A stretch of DNA of 64,000 nt, from assembly GCF_026283945.1 (NCBI RefSeq), contig NZ_JAPDPC010000002.1, positions 248,001-312,000 of the forward strand. Direction: 5' to 3'. The position numbers were made by a program, and so were the translations under genes. The stretch is from Dyella humicola (GTDB lineage: Bacteria; Pseudomonadota; Gammaproteobacteria; Xanthomonadales; Rhodanobacteraceae). How positions within the stretch are numbered: position 1 is the first letter of the stretch; each line of letters starts with the position of its first letter. This document shows positions 24,311-33,707 of the stretch, piece after piece. The notes beneath the pieces are model-generated. The model was not told the DNA's origin. It searched no databases and was given only the letters and a program-made list of their open reading frames with translations.

Positions 24311-27300
24311 CCCAACCATCATCCGCACTTAGACAGGCCCTGCTGGTCATCGGAATGCATAGGAGCGGCACGTCCGCGTTGACTGGTGTTCTCAATCTAC
24401 ACGGCGTGCCGCTCGGCTCCGAACTGCTTGAGCCGGCAAACGACAATGCGACGGGCTTTTGGGAAAACAAGCGAGTCGTTGACCTGCATGAGGAGATCCT
24501 GCAATTCCTCGGTTCAAGCTGGGACGATCCGCGCAAACTTCGCGAAGACTGGCTGGCTCAACTGAGTGATGCGGGCTTTGTGGACAAACTGTCCGCCCTG
24601 ATCCAGGCGGAGTTCGGCGGGTCAGCGCTTTGGGCCGTCAAGGACCCGCGCATTTGCCGGTTGCTGCCGCTATGGTTTGAAGCCCTTGCCGGCCTGGGTA
24701 TCCAGCCCAAGCTGGTCTTCGCGCTACGCCACCCCAGCGAAGTTTCCGGTTCGTTGATGCGGCGGAATGACCTTTCGGCCGCCAGCTCTTCACTGTTGTG
24801 GTTGCGCTACTTGTGCGAGCCGTTGGAAGCCTCCCGCCACCTGCCTCGCTGCGTGGTGAGCTACCACGACCTGTTGCAGGACTGGCAGACCTGCCTGGGG
24901 CGTATCGAGTCCGAACTCGACATCCATTGGCCGTTGTCTTCGCAGCAAGTGGCCAATGAGGTCAATGAATATCTGCGGCACGATCTTCGGCATCAGCATC
25001 TCGCCGCGAGCAAAGATGTACTGCCTGGCGGCTGGCATGATTACCTTGACGGCCTGTACAGGCGCGTCGTGGCGATCGATCGTGCCGGCAAATGGCCAGA
25101 GGTTGACGGCGAACTGGCCGCCATAACGGCGCGACTGGCCATTGTTGAGCCTGCCATCGCTGATCTTGTTCCGCTATCGATCCTCGACAAGATGTCGTCA
25201 GACCTGCACCAGGTGGAGAAAGAGCGCGACGCCTACAAGGCAGAAGCCCAGCGAATCTTCGACGAAAAGAGCGGAGTGATGGACCTCCATCTCCAGGACA
25301 TCGAGGTTTACAAGGCCGAGGCCCAGCGCATCTTTGACGAAAAGAGGGCCGTGATGGAGCTTCACCTCCAAGACATCGAGGAGGCGAAAGCGGTGCGTGC
25401 TGCACACGAGGCGGAACTGGCCCATGCAAAGGCGGAACGGCAGCGCCTCCTGGAGGAGCTGAGCGAGCTAAGCGAGGAAGTACAGTCGCTGCGTGGGGAC
25501 CTGGTGATCACCAAGGGAGAGAGCGCCAAGGCGTTTGCGCGACAGTGTTCCTTGGATGTGGTTCGTGCGGAGCTGGAACAAATCAAGGCGAGTCGATCCT
25601 GGCGGTTGACGCGCCCGCTGCGCTTTCTGATGCGTACCGTTCGCCACGGCGGCCTGGCAAGCGCAGACCAGCAACGCATCATCGACCTCGTCAGGCGCAG
25701 CGCGGACGCCACGCAGGCGGCAATTTCGCCGGGGGCTAGTGCGGACACCTTGCCGGCGAAGGCAGTGAGCCTGGCTCCCGCGATGGCGGGGAAGCGGGAC
25801 TATTTCATCTGGGCCGTCATCGACTGGCATTTTCGCACGCAGCGCCCCCAGCACTTGGCGCGCGAGTTGTCTGCGGCCGGGCATCGCGTGTTCTATATCT
25901 CGAACAATTTCGTCAACCACCCCTTGCCGGGATTCGCGGTCGAGCCGCTCGACCAGCAGGGGCGGCTTTTCCAGGTACAACTGCGCTTGCAGGGTAGCCC
26001 GGCGATCTACGATGGCATCCCCACGCCCGATGCGCGCGAACAATTACGCGCAGGACTTGGCATATTGCTGAATTGGACCAGGAGCACGGCATGCGTTTCG
26101 CTGGTTCAACATCCGTATTGGCTGGAAACGGCGAGGATCTTGCCGAACAGCTCGCTGGCTTACGATTGCATGGACCATCATGGCGGCTTTGCGGACAACA
26201 GTCCTGAAGTGCTGGCGCGTGAACGGGAATTGATGGGTACGTCCGACCTGTTAGTGGTCACCTCGGACTGGCTGTATGACGAGGCCGGCAAGCATAATCC
26301 GCGGCGCCTGATGGTGCGCAATGCATGCCAGTATGAGCATTTCGCCCGGCATTCGGACCGGCCATTCCGGGATCCGAAAGGACGCAAGGTCATCGGCTAT
26401 TACGGTGCCATTGCAGAGTGGTTCGATCTCGATCTTGTCGAAAAAGTGGCACGACGCTTTTCAGACTGCCTCGTCCTGCTGGTTGGTGCGGACACGGTGG
26501 GCGCAAAACAACGCCTGAAGCATCTGGCCAACGTCGAGTTTACCGGCGAAGTGCCGTATGCGGCGCTGCCCGCCTATCTCGATGGCATTGACGTGTGTCT
26601 GCTTCCGTTCCAGGTCATCCCGCTCACCCTGGCGACCAATCCGGTCAAGGTTTACGAGTACCTCAGCGCCGGCAAGGAAGTGGTCTCGATTGATTTGCCG
26701 GAAATCCGGCAGTTTGGCGATCTCGTGCGCACCGGTACTGACCATGCATCGTTCATTCGGGCACTCGAGAGCGCACTGGCGACCCCGCCTGGCGCGGAAC
26801 TCGTGGAGCGGCGCAGGCAATTCGCAGCGAGCCAGACGTGGGCGCATCGCGCCACGGATCTGACCAAAGGCGTGGCGGCGCTGGAACAGCCGAGGGTCAG
26901 CGTCATTGTCGTCACGTATAACAATCTCGACTTGACGAAGATCTGCTTGCGCAGTCTCGAGCAGCTCTCCGATTATTCGAATCTCGACGTCATCGTGGTC
27001 GACAACGCGTCGAGCGACGAGACGCCGGTGTACCTGCAGGAATGGGTATCCGCCGGTCCGGGACGACGCATCATCCTCAATGACGACAATCGCGGGTTCG
27101 CAGCCGCCAACAACCAGGGCCTGGAAGTCGCCGACGGCGAATACCTGGTGCTGCTTAACAACGACACGCACGTCACGCCAGGCTGGATCTCCACGCTTGT
27201 TGCGCATCTGCGGCGCAATACGCGGTTGGGGATGATTGGCCCGGTCACCAACAATATCGGCAATGAGGCGCGCATCGACATTCTTTACGATGACATGGCG

Positions 27301-27654
27301 ACCATGCTCAAGGTGTCGGCGGCCTATACATCACGTCACGTGGGCGTGCTGACCAGCCTGCGCACTGCTGCATTCTTCTGCGTGATGATGCGCCGCGACG
27401 TCTACGAAAAAGTGGGGCCTCTTGACGAGGCCTTCGGCATAGGATTTTTCGAGGACGACGATTACTGCCGTCGTGTGGAGCAGGCGGGCTGGAGTATTGC
27501 GTGTGCGGACGACGTCTTCGTGCACCACAACCTGTCCGCATCCTTCAACAAGCTAAAGCAGGAAAAGAGGAAGGCGCTGTTCGAGGCGAACAGGGCGATT
27601 TACGAGGCGAAGTGGGGTGAGTGGGTGCCGCATTCATACCGATCGACCACGTGA
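24307..27654 (+). CDS. Sulfotransferase-like / coiled coil / GT4-like / GT2 multidomain protein
   Basis: A 1115-residue protein with four parts. Residues about 10-230 resemble a sulfotransferase: MHRSGTSALTGVLNLHG is the PAPS 5'-phosphosulfate loop and RHPSEVSGSL the 3'-phosphate segment. Residues about 295-440 are a coiled coil holding a 25-residue tandem repeat (310-359), followed by the ASRSWRLTRPLR linker common before glycosyltransferases. Residues about 498-860 resemble a GT4-type transferase, and 862-1115 a GT2 transferase with SVIVVTYNN, VDNASSD and LLNNDTHVTPGW. The start overlaps the wzt stop. Coiled coils in such proteins can act as chain-length rulers, but that role is inference. 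Confidence 0.87.
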   Translation: MTQPSSALRQALLVIGMHRSGTSALTGVLNLHGVPLGSELLEPANDNATGFWENKRVVDLHEEILQFLGSSWDDPRKLREDWLAQLSDAGFVDKLSALIQAEFGGSALWAVKDPRICRLLPLWFEALAGLGIQPKLVFALRHPSEVSGSLMRRNDLSAASSSLLWLRYLCEPLEASRHLPRCVVSYHDLLQDWQTCLGRIESELDIHWPLSSQQVANEVNEYLRHDLRHQHLAASKDVLPGGWHDYLDGLYRRVVAIDRAGKWPEVDGELAAITARLAIVEPAIADLVPLSILDKMSSDLHQVEKERDAYKAEAQRIFDEKSGVMDLHLQDIEVYKAEAQRIFDEKRAVMELHLQDIEEAKAVRAAHEAELAHAKAERQRLLEELSELSEEVQSLRGDLVITKGESAKAFARQCSLDVVRAELEQIKASRSWRLTRPLRFLMRTVRHGGLASADQQRIIDLVRRSADATQAAISPGASADTLPAKAVSLAPAMAGKRDYFIWAVIDWHFRTQRPQHLARELSAAGHRVFYISNNFVNHPLPGFAVEPLDQQGRLFQVQLRLQGSPAIYDGIPTPDAREQLRAGLGILLNWTRSTACVSLVQHPYWLETARILPNSSLAYDCMDHHGGFADNSPEVLARERELMGTSDLLVVTSDWLYDEAGKHNPRRLMVRNACQYEHFARHSDRPFRDPKGRKVIGYYGAIAEWFDLDLVEKVARRFSDCLVLLVGADTVGAKQRLKHLANVEFTGEVPYAALPAYLDGIDVCLLPFQVIPLTLATNPVKVYEYLSAGKEVVSIDLPEIRQFGDLVRTGTDHASFIRALESALATPPGAELVERRRQFAASQTWAHRATDLTKGVAALEQPRVSVIVVTYNNLDLTKICLRSLEQLSDYSNLDVIVVDNASSDETPVYLQEWVSAGPGRRIILNDDNRGFAAANNQGLEVADGEYLVLLNNDTHVTPGWISTLVAHLRRNTRLGMIGPVTNNIGNEARIDILYDDMATMLKVSAAYTSRHVGVLTSLRTAAFFCVMMRRDVYEKVGPLDEAFGIGFFEDDDYCRRVEQAGWSIACADDVFVHHNLSASFNKLKQEKRKALFEANRAIYEAKWGEWVPHSYRSTT
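25234..25383 (+). repeat. Two tandem 75-bp repeats within the coiled coil
   Basis: Two adjacent units of 75 bp (25234-25308 and 25309-25383) encode near-identical 25-residue blocks beginning YKAEAQRIFDEK and ending LHLQDIE. Only a few residues differ. The unit preserves the frame and probably changes coiled-coil length. Confidence 0.85.
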
Positions 27655-27894
27655 ACTCTTGGAGATCACGGCGAGCCAGGCGAGGTGAAGGGCACCGGTT
27701 GAGCACCTGTTCATGGCGGCCATCGGGAAAGCGACAGTGCGAGGCCGTGAGGTAGGGATGCAAATCATGTCCGCCTGACGCGAATTCAATACTGGCGCAG
27801 GACCTTTATTCCAGCCAATGGTGCTCAAGGGGCGCTCGACAAAATTCCGCGTGCCTCTGCGCCAATTGCAACGTACGTCTTAATCGAGGTTGTC

Positions 27895-29016
27895 GTGGAA
27901 AAAAAACACATCGTTTGCATTGTCGGGACCCGACCCGAGGGCATTAAGATGGCGCCGCTTATCCAGGCGTTGAAGCGTGAGCCTTGGGCTCGCGTAACCG
28001 TGCTTGCGACCGCTCAACATCGCGAGCTGCTGGATCAGGTGTTGGAGCTCTTCGGTATTCGCCCTGACATTGATTTGGATATCATGCGCGCGAATCAGAC
28101 CCTGCCGGAGCTCACTGCGCGGCTGATTACGACGTTGGATGTCAAGTTCACGGAGTTACGCCCCGACGTCGTGCTCGCCCAGGGTGACACGACGACGGTG
28201 ATGACGGCTGCGCTCGTGGCGTTCTATCTTCGTATACCGTTTGGTCATGTCGAGGCTGGACTTCGAACCCATGACATGGACAACCCATTTCCAGAGGAGA
28301 TGAATCGCCTGGTCGCGGGCCACCTGGCGCGCTGGCACTTCGTGCCAACGCAGCGGTCACGCCAGAATCTTCTGCGCGAAGGGATTGATGAGCAGGCCAT
28401 TCACGTTACGGGCAATACGGTCATTGACGCCCTGCTTGACGTGGCAGCCACTGACAGGCCTCTCGATATTCCCCTCGATCCGACTCGGCGCCTCATCCTG
28501 GTGACAGCGCATCGCCGTGAGAACTTCGGCGAACCCTTCAGGGCAGTGTGCCGCGCTATCCGAGTGCTCGTCGATCGGCATGCCGATATCGAGGTGCTCT
28601 ATCCAGTTCACCCGAATCCGAATGTGAGTAACGTCGCACATGAATTGCTTGGGGACCACCCGAGGATCCGTCTCTGCAGCCCACTCGACTATGCTCCGTT
28701 TGTGGAGGCCCAGAAGCGCGCGTACCTGATCCTCACCGATTCCGGTGGCGTACAAGAGGAGGCGCCTGCACTGGGTAAGCCGGTGCTTGTCATGCGCTCC
28801 GAGACGGAACGCCCCGAAGCGGTTGACGAGGGCGTTGTCAGTCTTGTGGGTACCGACGAGTTTCGCATTGTCGAGGAGGCCTCGCGCTTGCTCAACGACG
28901 CCGCGGCCTATGGAAACATGGCGCGAGGGGTTTCACCGTACGGGGATGGCCATGCATCCCGGCGCATTGTTGCGATACTGCGTGACGCCTTGGGCACGGG
29001 TGCGGCCGCCAAGTAA
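27895..29016 (+). CDS. wecB: UDP-N-acetylglucosamine 2-epimerase (non-hydrolysing)
   Basis: A 373-residue WecB with VGTRPEGIKMAPLI at the start, then EAGLRTHDMDNPFPEEMNR, TAHRRENFGE and TDSGGVQEEAP, the full set of family signatures. It interconverts UDP-GlcNAc and UDP-ManNAc; no ManNAc dehydrogenase (WecC) is present in the window, so the product's fate is unclear. GTG 27895 is preceded by GAGGT with a spacing of six. It is the first gene after a 240-base gap. Confidence 0.94.
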   Translation: MEKKHIVCIVGTRPEGIKMAPLIQALKREPWARVTVLATAQHRELLDQVLELFGIRPDIDLDIMRANQTLPELTARLITTLDVKFTELRPDVVLAQGDTTTVMTAALVAFYLRIPFGHVEAGLRTHDMDNPFPEEMNRLVAGHLARWHFVPTQRSRQNLLREGIDEQAIHVTGNTVIDALLDVAATDRPLDIPLDPTRRLILVTAHRRENFGEPFRAVCRAIRVLVDRHADIEVLYPVHPNPNVSNVAHELLGDHPRIRLCSPLDYAPFVEAQKRAYLILTDSGGVQEEAPALGKPVLVMRSETERPEAVDEGVVSLVGTDEFRIVEEASRLLNDAAAYGNMARGVSPYGDGHASRRIVAILRDALGTGAAAK

Positions 29017-29399
29017 CGCCAGCATCACAGGTAACACCGGCGCATTGTCTCTTTGCACGGGAGCGCGGGGCACGGCGGCTACTTGCCTCGCGCTATCTGG
29101 CTGGCGAAGCTATGCGGCGAATGCTCGATCGCGAAGCTTGGCGGCCAACAATTGGGTCGTGGTCCACTCCGACGGATGGCCGGGCTGGTGCACGCGCACC
29201 CCGCGAACTGCCGACGCGGACTTTCTTGGAAAGGGTTGCTTGGTCGGGCCTCCATCTCCTGAGGATGGGGAGCCGCCGACGAGGCCGGGGCGGTTTCATG
29301 GGGGGCTGTAGACGTGAAAATTGGGCAGTACAGCGGTGTTCAGGCTAGCATGCGTCCTGTTTGCCTTCGCGCAATATCTTCTGATTGGACAGAACGTTT
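29017..29399. other. Gene-poor gap after wecB
   Basis: About 380 bases without a credible gene. The open frames present have no recognisable domain and overlap each other. The last 60 bases before the next gene are AT-richer than the surroundings and probably carry its promoter. Confidence 0.45.
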
Positions 29400-30857
29400 A
29401 TGGATACGGTGAGCCGCATTGCCATGGATACGTCAAAGAATAATTCGCACCACGTGTCACATAGTCATTGGGTTAAGTCACTTTCAACTTGGAAACTCGA
29501 CAGCGCGTTGGTCATCGCGATAGCGATGATCCTGGTCGTCTTCGCGTACTACCTTCTTTTTAGCTTTCAAGTTTATGGATACGACGAACCACACTATTAC
29601 CTGGACTGGACCTTCAAGCTCAAGGAAGAAGGTCGCTGGATCAATTTCCTTCTTCATGACTTTCTGAGAACTTCCCCGCTGACTGGCGACGCGGTGCTGT
29701 TCGTGATCGTCGCTTGGGTGGTCCTTTACCGAATCGGCCTCAACATGACGACACGTCGTGCGGATGCCTGCTTGATCGCCTCAGTGCTACTGGTGGCAGC
29801 GCCATTCGCTGACCTGAGCCCTTGGGCCGCGTCCTCCCTGCCAACCATGGTCACGTTGCTGGGCCTCTCACTGCTCGCCTCACGTTACGGCAACTATCGG
29901 CTCGTTTATCTACTGGGAGGGGGCTTGCTGTTTGGCATGCTCCAGAACTATTACTTCATCCTGCCCCTGTTCTTTCTTCGCGACTTTTCGCCCAACAAGC
30001 TTGAGCCCCGTCCTTACGCGGCGCGCCTGCTGAGCCACGGCATGTACTGGATTGCAGGCTCGATCGTGGGTCTGATTTGCTCAGTCGCAGCCGTTTATTT
30101 CCTGACGGGGCAGCTCGGTATTGTGCCTGCGCCGTGGCGGCACGCCATGCCCGCCCACAACCTGCACGATGTCATCAGGAATATTCACTATGTCGGTGCG
30201 AACCTGAAGGAGCAGAAACGCTTTCTCGTTGGGATAGCGACAAAGCAAAGCGCGGTCTTCGGCGTACTTGTGGCTATTCTCGCCGTCCTGCGCGTGCCGG
30301 CTTGGCGGCACGAGATTCCGCGCCTGTTGGTGATTTCGGCGGTTGGGTTGAGCTTTTTCGCCTTTTCCGTGCCACTGGCCCCGATTATCCAGACGCGAAG
30401 CGTCATCACGCTATCCATCGCACTGACACTCATCGCGCTTGTCCCCTATGAGCAGCGTTTCCTGGCGCGCGTGCTTAGTATCGTGCTGCTCACTTGGGCT
30501 GGCTGGAACATGATGGTTTATGCGCACACGTCATTCGAGCGCCAGAAGAACGGCAACGAGTTCGTCTTGCGTGGCATTGAAAACGCACTTCCACACGCGC
30601 CATATGGGTACCAGGCGGTGGCAATTTTTGGTGAAATGGACTCGAAATTCCCGGAGTCCCGCATTCTCAATAGCCCTCCACAGATGGTGGCGATTGTTCA
30701 AGCGGTGGGCGCCCCCTCCTATATTAACTGCATGACGAAGAGTGACGTTTGTGACGTTCTGAGCGAGCGGCTCAACGTCAAGAGCGGGAGTGGCGGCGAG
30801 GGCATTCGGTACGTCGGCACCGCGAACGATATTGCTGTGCTCAATATCGGCCCTTGA
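29400..30857 (+). CDS. Multi-spanning membrane protein, GtrC/GtrII-like candidate glycosyltransferase
   Basis: A 485-residue integral membrane protein with about ten hydrophobic segments. The first large loop carries VYGYDEPHYYLDW, an Asp-Glu pattern seen in GT-C and Gtr-type glycosyltransferases that use lipid-linked sugars. gtrB- and gtrA-like genes follow nearby, so a serotype-type side-chain glucosyl transfer is a good guess, but Gtr transferases are too divergent for a firm call. ATG 29400 is preferred over TTG 29385; ATG 29424 is also possible. Function is inferred from topology and context. Confidence 0.65.
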   Translation: MDTVSRIAMDTSKNNSHHVSHSHWVKSLSTWKLDSALVIAIAMILVVFAYYLLFSFQVYGYDEPHYYLDWTFKLKEEGRWINFLLHDFLRTSPLTGDAVLFVIVAWVVLYRIGLNMTTRRADACLIASVLLVAAPFADLSPWAASSLPTMVTLLGLSLLASRYGNYRLVYLLGGGLLFGMLQNYYFILPLFFLRDFSPNKLEPRPYAARLLSHGMYWIAGSIVGLICSVAAVYFLTGQLGIVPAPWRHAMPAHNLHDVIRNIHYVGANLKEQKRFLVGIATKQSAVFGVLVAILAVLRVPAWRHEIPRLLVISAVGLSFFAFSVPLAPIIQTRSVITLSIALTLIALVPYEQRFLARVLSIVLLTWAGWNMMVYAHTSFERQKNGNEFVLRGIENALPHAPYGYQAVAIFGEMDSKFPESRILNSPPQMVAIVQAVGAPSYINCMTKSDVCDVLSERLNVKSGSGGEGIRYVGTANDIAVLNIGP

Positions 30858-31157
30858 TCCGCCAGCCGGGGACGAATTCGATCGCGGCGACCTCGCAGGC
30901 AGTGCCGGGTCGTCGCGGCCTTATGTGCAATCGGAGCCACCCGTCGAAATGCGGCCATGGCTCCGATGGATTTCCAGTGCTTCGTAAGTTCGTATAAAGT
31001 AATCACTTCGGCATTGGTATTTGGCCTGAAGTAGGGGCTCGGAAGCGTCTCCCATGTCGTTGAGGCGCAGCCCCATAGGCGGCTGCCCTATCGCTTTGGC
31101 GATTTCGCGCGGAATCAATTTTACCGAAGGCCCTTCAGATGGGGCAGGAGAGCAGGC
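30858..31157. other. 300-base gap with a doubtful reverse-strand open frame
   Basis: No plus-strand gene. On the reverse strand a frame of about 65-80 codons ends at 30921 and contains REIAKAIGQPPMGLRLNDMG and SDYFIRTYEALEIHRSHGRI, which looks protein-like, but it lacks a good start codon with a ribosome site. It may be a gene remnant or chance. The plus-strand promoter and ribosome site (AGGAG at 31146-31150) of the next gene lie at the right end. Confidence 0.4.
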
Positions 31158-31877
31158 GTGATTGTTGGTCGCGGCCTATTGGCTAGCGCTTTTGCGCCGG
31201 CCTTCGAGGGTAGTTCGGACTGGGTAATATTTGCTTCGGGTGTTTCCAATTCCGGAGGAAATGATCCAGGTGAGTTCCTGCGGGAAGAGTCGTTGCTTGA
31301 ATCCTGGCTGAAAAAGGCGCAGGCGCCGTTGGTCTATTTCAGCAGCTGCGGCCTCGTGAATGGTGACACGGTCGACACGCCATATATGTGCCACAAGCGG
31401 CGCATGGAGTCGCTAGTGATGACGATGGAAGGCACCGTCATACTGCGGCTGCCGCAGGTGGTCGGGGCGACCGACAATCCCCATACATTGATGAACTATC
31501 TGCGCAACAAGATAGTGTCCGGTGAGCATTTTGATGTATGGCAGTTTGCCGAGCGCAATATCATTGATGTGGACGATGTTGCGGCCATCGCCGAAGAGCT
31601 TCTGCGCGCGCCAGCGGCAGTTGAAAGGGTCATCAATATAGCGGCCGAAAAGTCGTCCCCCATGACGAATATTGTCCATGCACTGGAAGACGTTCTAGGG
31701 AAGCAAGGGAATTATTCCCTGGTCCCCAGGGGCAAGGCCATGCCGTTGGATAGCCGGGGGGCGTCAGCCGCGGCACGCCGACTTGGCATCGACCTCGGTG
31801 ACGGTTATCTGAAGCGAACGATTGCCAAGTACTATGTGCCGAGCACTGTTGTCGAAAACATGAGGTATGTCCGCTAA
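31158..31877 (+). CDS. Small NAD(P)-dependent sugar epimerase/reductase-like protein
   Basis: A 239-residue extended-SDR-like protein with an N-terminal dinucleotide loop (VGRGLLASAF), YFSSCGLVNGD at the position of the catalytic Ser, and an LRLPQVVG segment. It is shorter than usual, with the first strand starting at the initiator codon. A Tyr-x3-Lys-like YMCHKRRME (about 77-85) is the candidate catalytic pair. GTG 31158 has AGGAG seven bases upstream. It probably reduces or epimerises a nucleotide sugar for the polysaccharide; the substrate is unknown. Confidence 0.75.
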   Translation: MIVGRGLLASAFAPAFEGSSDWVIFASGVSNSGGNDPGEFLREESLLESWLKKAQAPLVYFSSCGLVNGDTVDTPYMCHKRRMESLVMTMEGTVILRLPQVVGATDNPHTLMNYLRNKIVSGEHFDVWQFAERNIIDVDDVAAIAEELLRAPAAVERVINIAAEKSSPMTNIVHALEDVLGKQGNYSLVPRGKAMPLDSRGASAAARRLGIDLGDGYLKRTIAKYYVPSTVVENMRYVR

Positions 31878-31947
31878 GTCCGGGGCGTCTTCGGTATTTT
31901 TTTCGAGGGCTACTAGATCGCTCTCTGGCTTCTACAAGGTGGATTGC

Positions 31948-32961
31948 ATGTCCTCTGCTAGCGCATCGAGCGTGGAAATTCCGGTCGCGGACTCGGAGAT
32001 CGATGTCTCGGTGGTGGTCCCAGTATACGGCGGCATGGCGGCGCTACCCGAACTTTGCGAGCGGGTCGGACGGACCATGCGCGAAGCGGGTTGGCGATAC
32101 GAAATCATCCTGGTCGACGACCACGGCCCGGGCAATGCCTGGCCTGTGATTGTCGAGCTCGCCCGCATGGATCCCCAGGTCATTGGGCTGCGCCTCAGCA
32201 AGAATTTTGGTCAGCACGCCGCCACCATGTGCGGCATCAATCGAGCCCGTGGTGAATGGGTCGTCACCATGGACGACGACCTCGAACATCCCCCGGAATC
32301 CATTCCGGCTATGGTTGCAGCGGGAACCGATGGTTGTCGCCTCGTCTATGGGGCTTTTGGCAGGCGGACTCACGCGGCCTATCGAAACATCTCGTCCGAC
32401 CTGATGCGGTGGACGCTAAAGCGAGCGTTCCCCGACTTGAACGAGAACTATTGTTCGTTCCGGGCCATCCATTCATCCGTCGCGCGGCAACTCAGTGCGT
32501 TCAGCCTAAGCAAACCGTATATCGATGGAATGCTCTCCTGGATCACGTCGGGCGCGCGCTCGGTGGAGGTGAGTCACAGCGTTCGCACGCATGGTGAGAG
32601 TGCCTACACGTTGAAGAAGTTGGTGGCGCATGCCGTCAATATTTTTGTCACGTTCTCACCGCTGCCCTTGCGGATGGCGACTTACGGAGGGCTCGGGCTC
32701 GCTGGCGTCAGCTTCCTGTCGATCATTTACTTCGTGTACGGAAAACTGTCAGGCACCATCAGCAACCCCGGCTATACCTCGTTGATGTCAGTCGTGCTCT
32801 TTGCGTGCGGCATTCAGCTGGTCATCCTTGGCGTATTGGGTGAGTACGTCGGCAAGCTCATGAGCGCCGCCTACAAGAGGCCCGGCTATATCGTGATCGA
32901 AGAGGCGCATCCGACGGTTTCCGCGTCGACTCCCGGTTTCGCCCATCAGTCAGAGGCGTGA
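31948..32961 (+). CDS. gtrB: Polyprenyl-phosphate glycosyltransferase, GtrB-like
   Basis: A 337-residue GT2 enzyme of the GtrB/DPM type: VSVVVPVYGG, ILVDDHGPG, NFGQHAATMCGINRARGEWVVTMDDDLEHPPE and two C-terminal membrane helices (about 235-310). It would transfer a sugar from a nucleotide donor to undecaprenyl phosphate. ATG 31948 follows AAGGTGG at good spacing; ATG 31867 overlaps the previous gene by 11 bases but its ribosome site is too close. It is the donor-forming step for the GtrC-like protein. Confidence 0.9.
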   Translation: MSSASASSVEIPVADSEIDVSVVVPVYGGMAALPELCERVGRTMREAGWRYEIILVDDHGPGNAWPVIVELARMDPQVIGLRLSKNFGQHAATMCGINRARGEWVVTMDDDLEHPPESIPAMVAAGTDGCRLVYGAFGRRTHAAYRNISSDLMRWTLKRAFPDLNENYCSFRAIHSSVARQLSAFSLSKPYIDGMLSWITSGARSVEVSHSVRTHGESAYTLKKLVAHAVNIFVTFSPLPLRMATYGGLGLAGVSFLSIIYFVYGKLSGTISNPGYTSLMSVVLFACGIQLVILGVLGEYVGKLMSAAYKRPGYIVIEEAHPTVSASTPGFAHQSEA

Positions 32962-33293
32962 CAGCATTGGCGACAGTAGGCATCTCCTGACCGTCGTTCT
33001 TGAACAGGAAGTTCCTCAGGTTGGTCAGCTGACCTAGAGCCTGACGAAGGACGGCCCTGCCTTTGCGGGCAAATGGTTTTGCAAAGCGAGGCAGAGGCGA
33101 TCCTCCACTTGCTGAGTATGCGGCGGGTAATCATGGCTGGAGAGTGAAGACTGCGACGCACAAATGATTACTCGGGCGGCAATCGGCTTCCACAACCGCC
33201 GGGGCGCAAATCTTCACTGGAACGAGGGGCTGACATCGCCCTGCGATCCACTATGTTGAAGCCGCATACCGTTCCTGGGCGCCGCAGCTATCG
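32962..33293. other. Intergenic region between gtrB and gtrA
   Basis: A 330-base stretch between convergent genes. Open frames are short and lack homology, and I see no strong hairpin with a T tract. It may be decayed sequence from a rearrangement that placed gtrA on the opposite strand to gtrB. Confidence 0.4.
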
Positions 33294-33707
33294 CTAGCTC
33301 GGCACCTCGGGACTTACCTTGAACACCCAAATCTCACATAGCACAAAAAACACGACCATATAAGCCGGCGTGCCTGCAAGGCTGGTGATTCGATGGTCAA
33401 GCGCGAGATGGTGCATGGCCAACGACACGACGCCCAAATTTGCGGCGAATGCGATGCCGAAAGCCGCGAGAAAACGACTGACCGTATGCCGATCACGCGG
33501 ACGGTCGTGAAACGTTACCCGCGAGTTCAATGTAAAACTGACAACGAGTCCGATGGCATATCCGACCACGTTGGATGCCATGGCACCTACGCCCAACATC
33601 CCGCAGAGCACGATTGCCGAGATGCCAATCAGCGTGTTGGCAACGCCGGCCAAAGAAAACGCGGCCAGACGGCCGGCCAGTCGGTCACGGAGTGGCATAG
33701 ACAACAT
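33294..33707 (-). CDS. gtrA: GtrA-like flippase
   Basis: A 137-residue four-helix membrane protein of the GtrA family, thought to flip undecaprenyl-phosphate-linked sugars. AFSLAGVANTLIGISAIVLC, NVVGYAIGLVVSFTLNSRVTF and the C-terminal VVFFVLCEIWVF are typical. The start is uncertain (ATG 33707 or 33698; a GTG lies at 33716), and each overlaps the upstream methyltransferase stop, so expression is coupled to that gene. It is on the opposite strand from gtrB. Confidence 0.84.
   Translation of the reverse strand: MLSMPLRDRLAGRLAAFSLAGVANTLIGISAIVLCGMLGVGAMASNVVGYAIGLVVSFTLNSRVTFHDRPRDRHTVSRFLAAFGIAFAANLGVVSLAMHHLALDHRITSLAGTPAYMVVFFVLCEIWVFKVSPEVPS

Noticed and set aside
27634-27828. Reverse-strand 64-codon frame in the gap before wecB
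   Set aside because: No homology or start signal; possibly decayed DNA.
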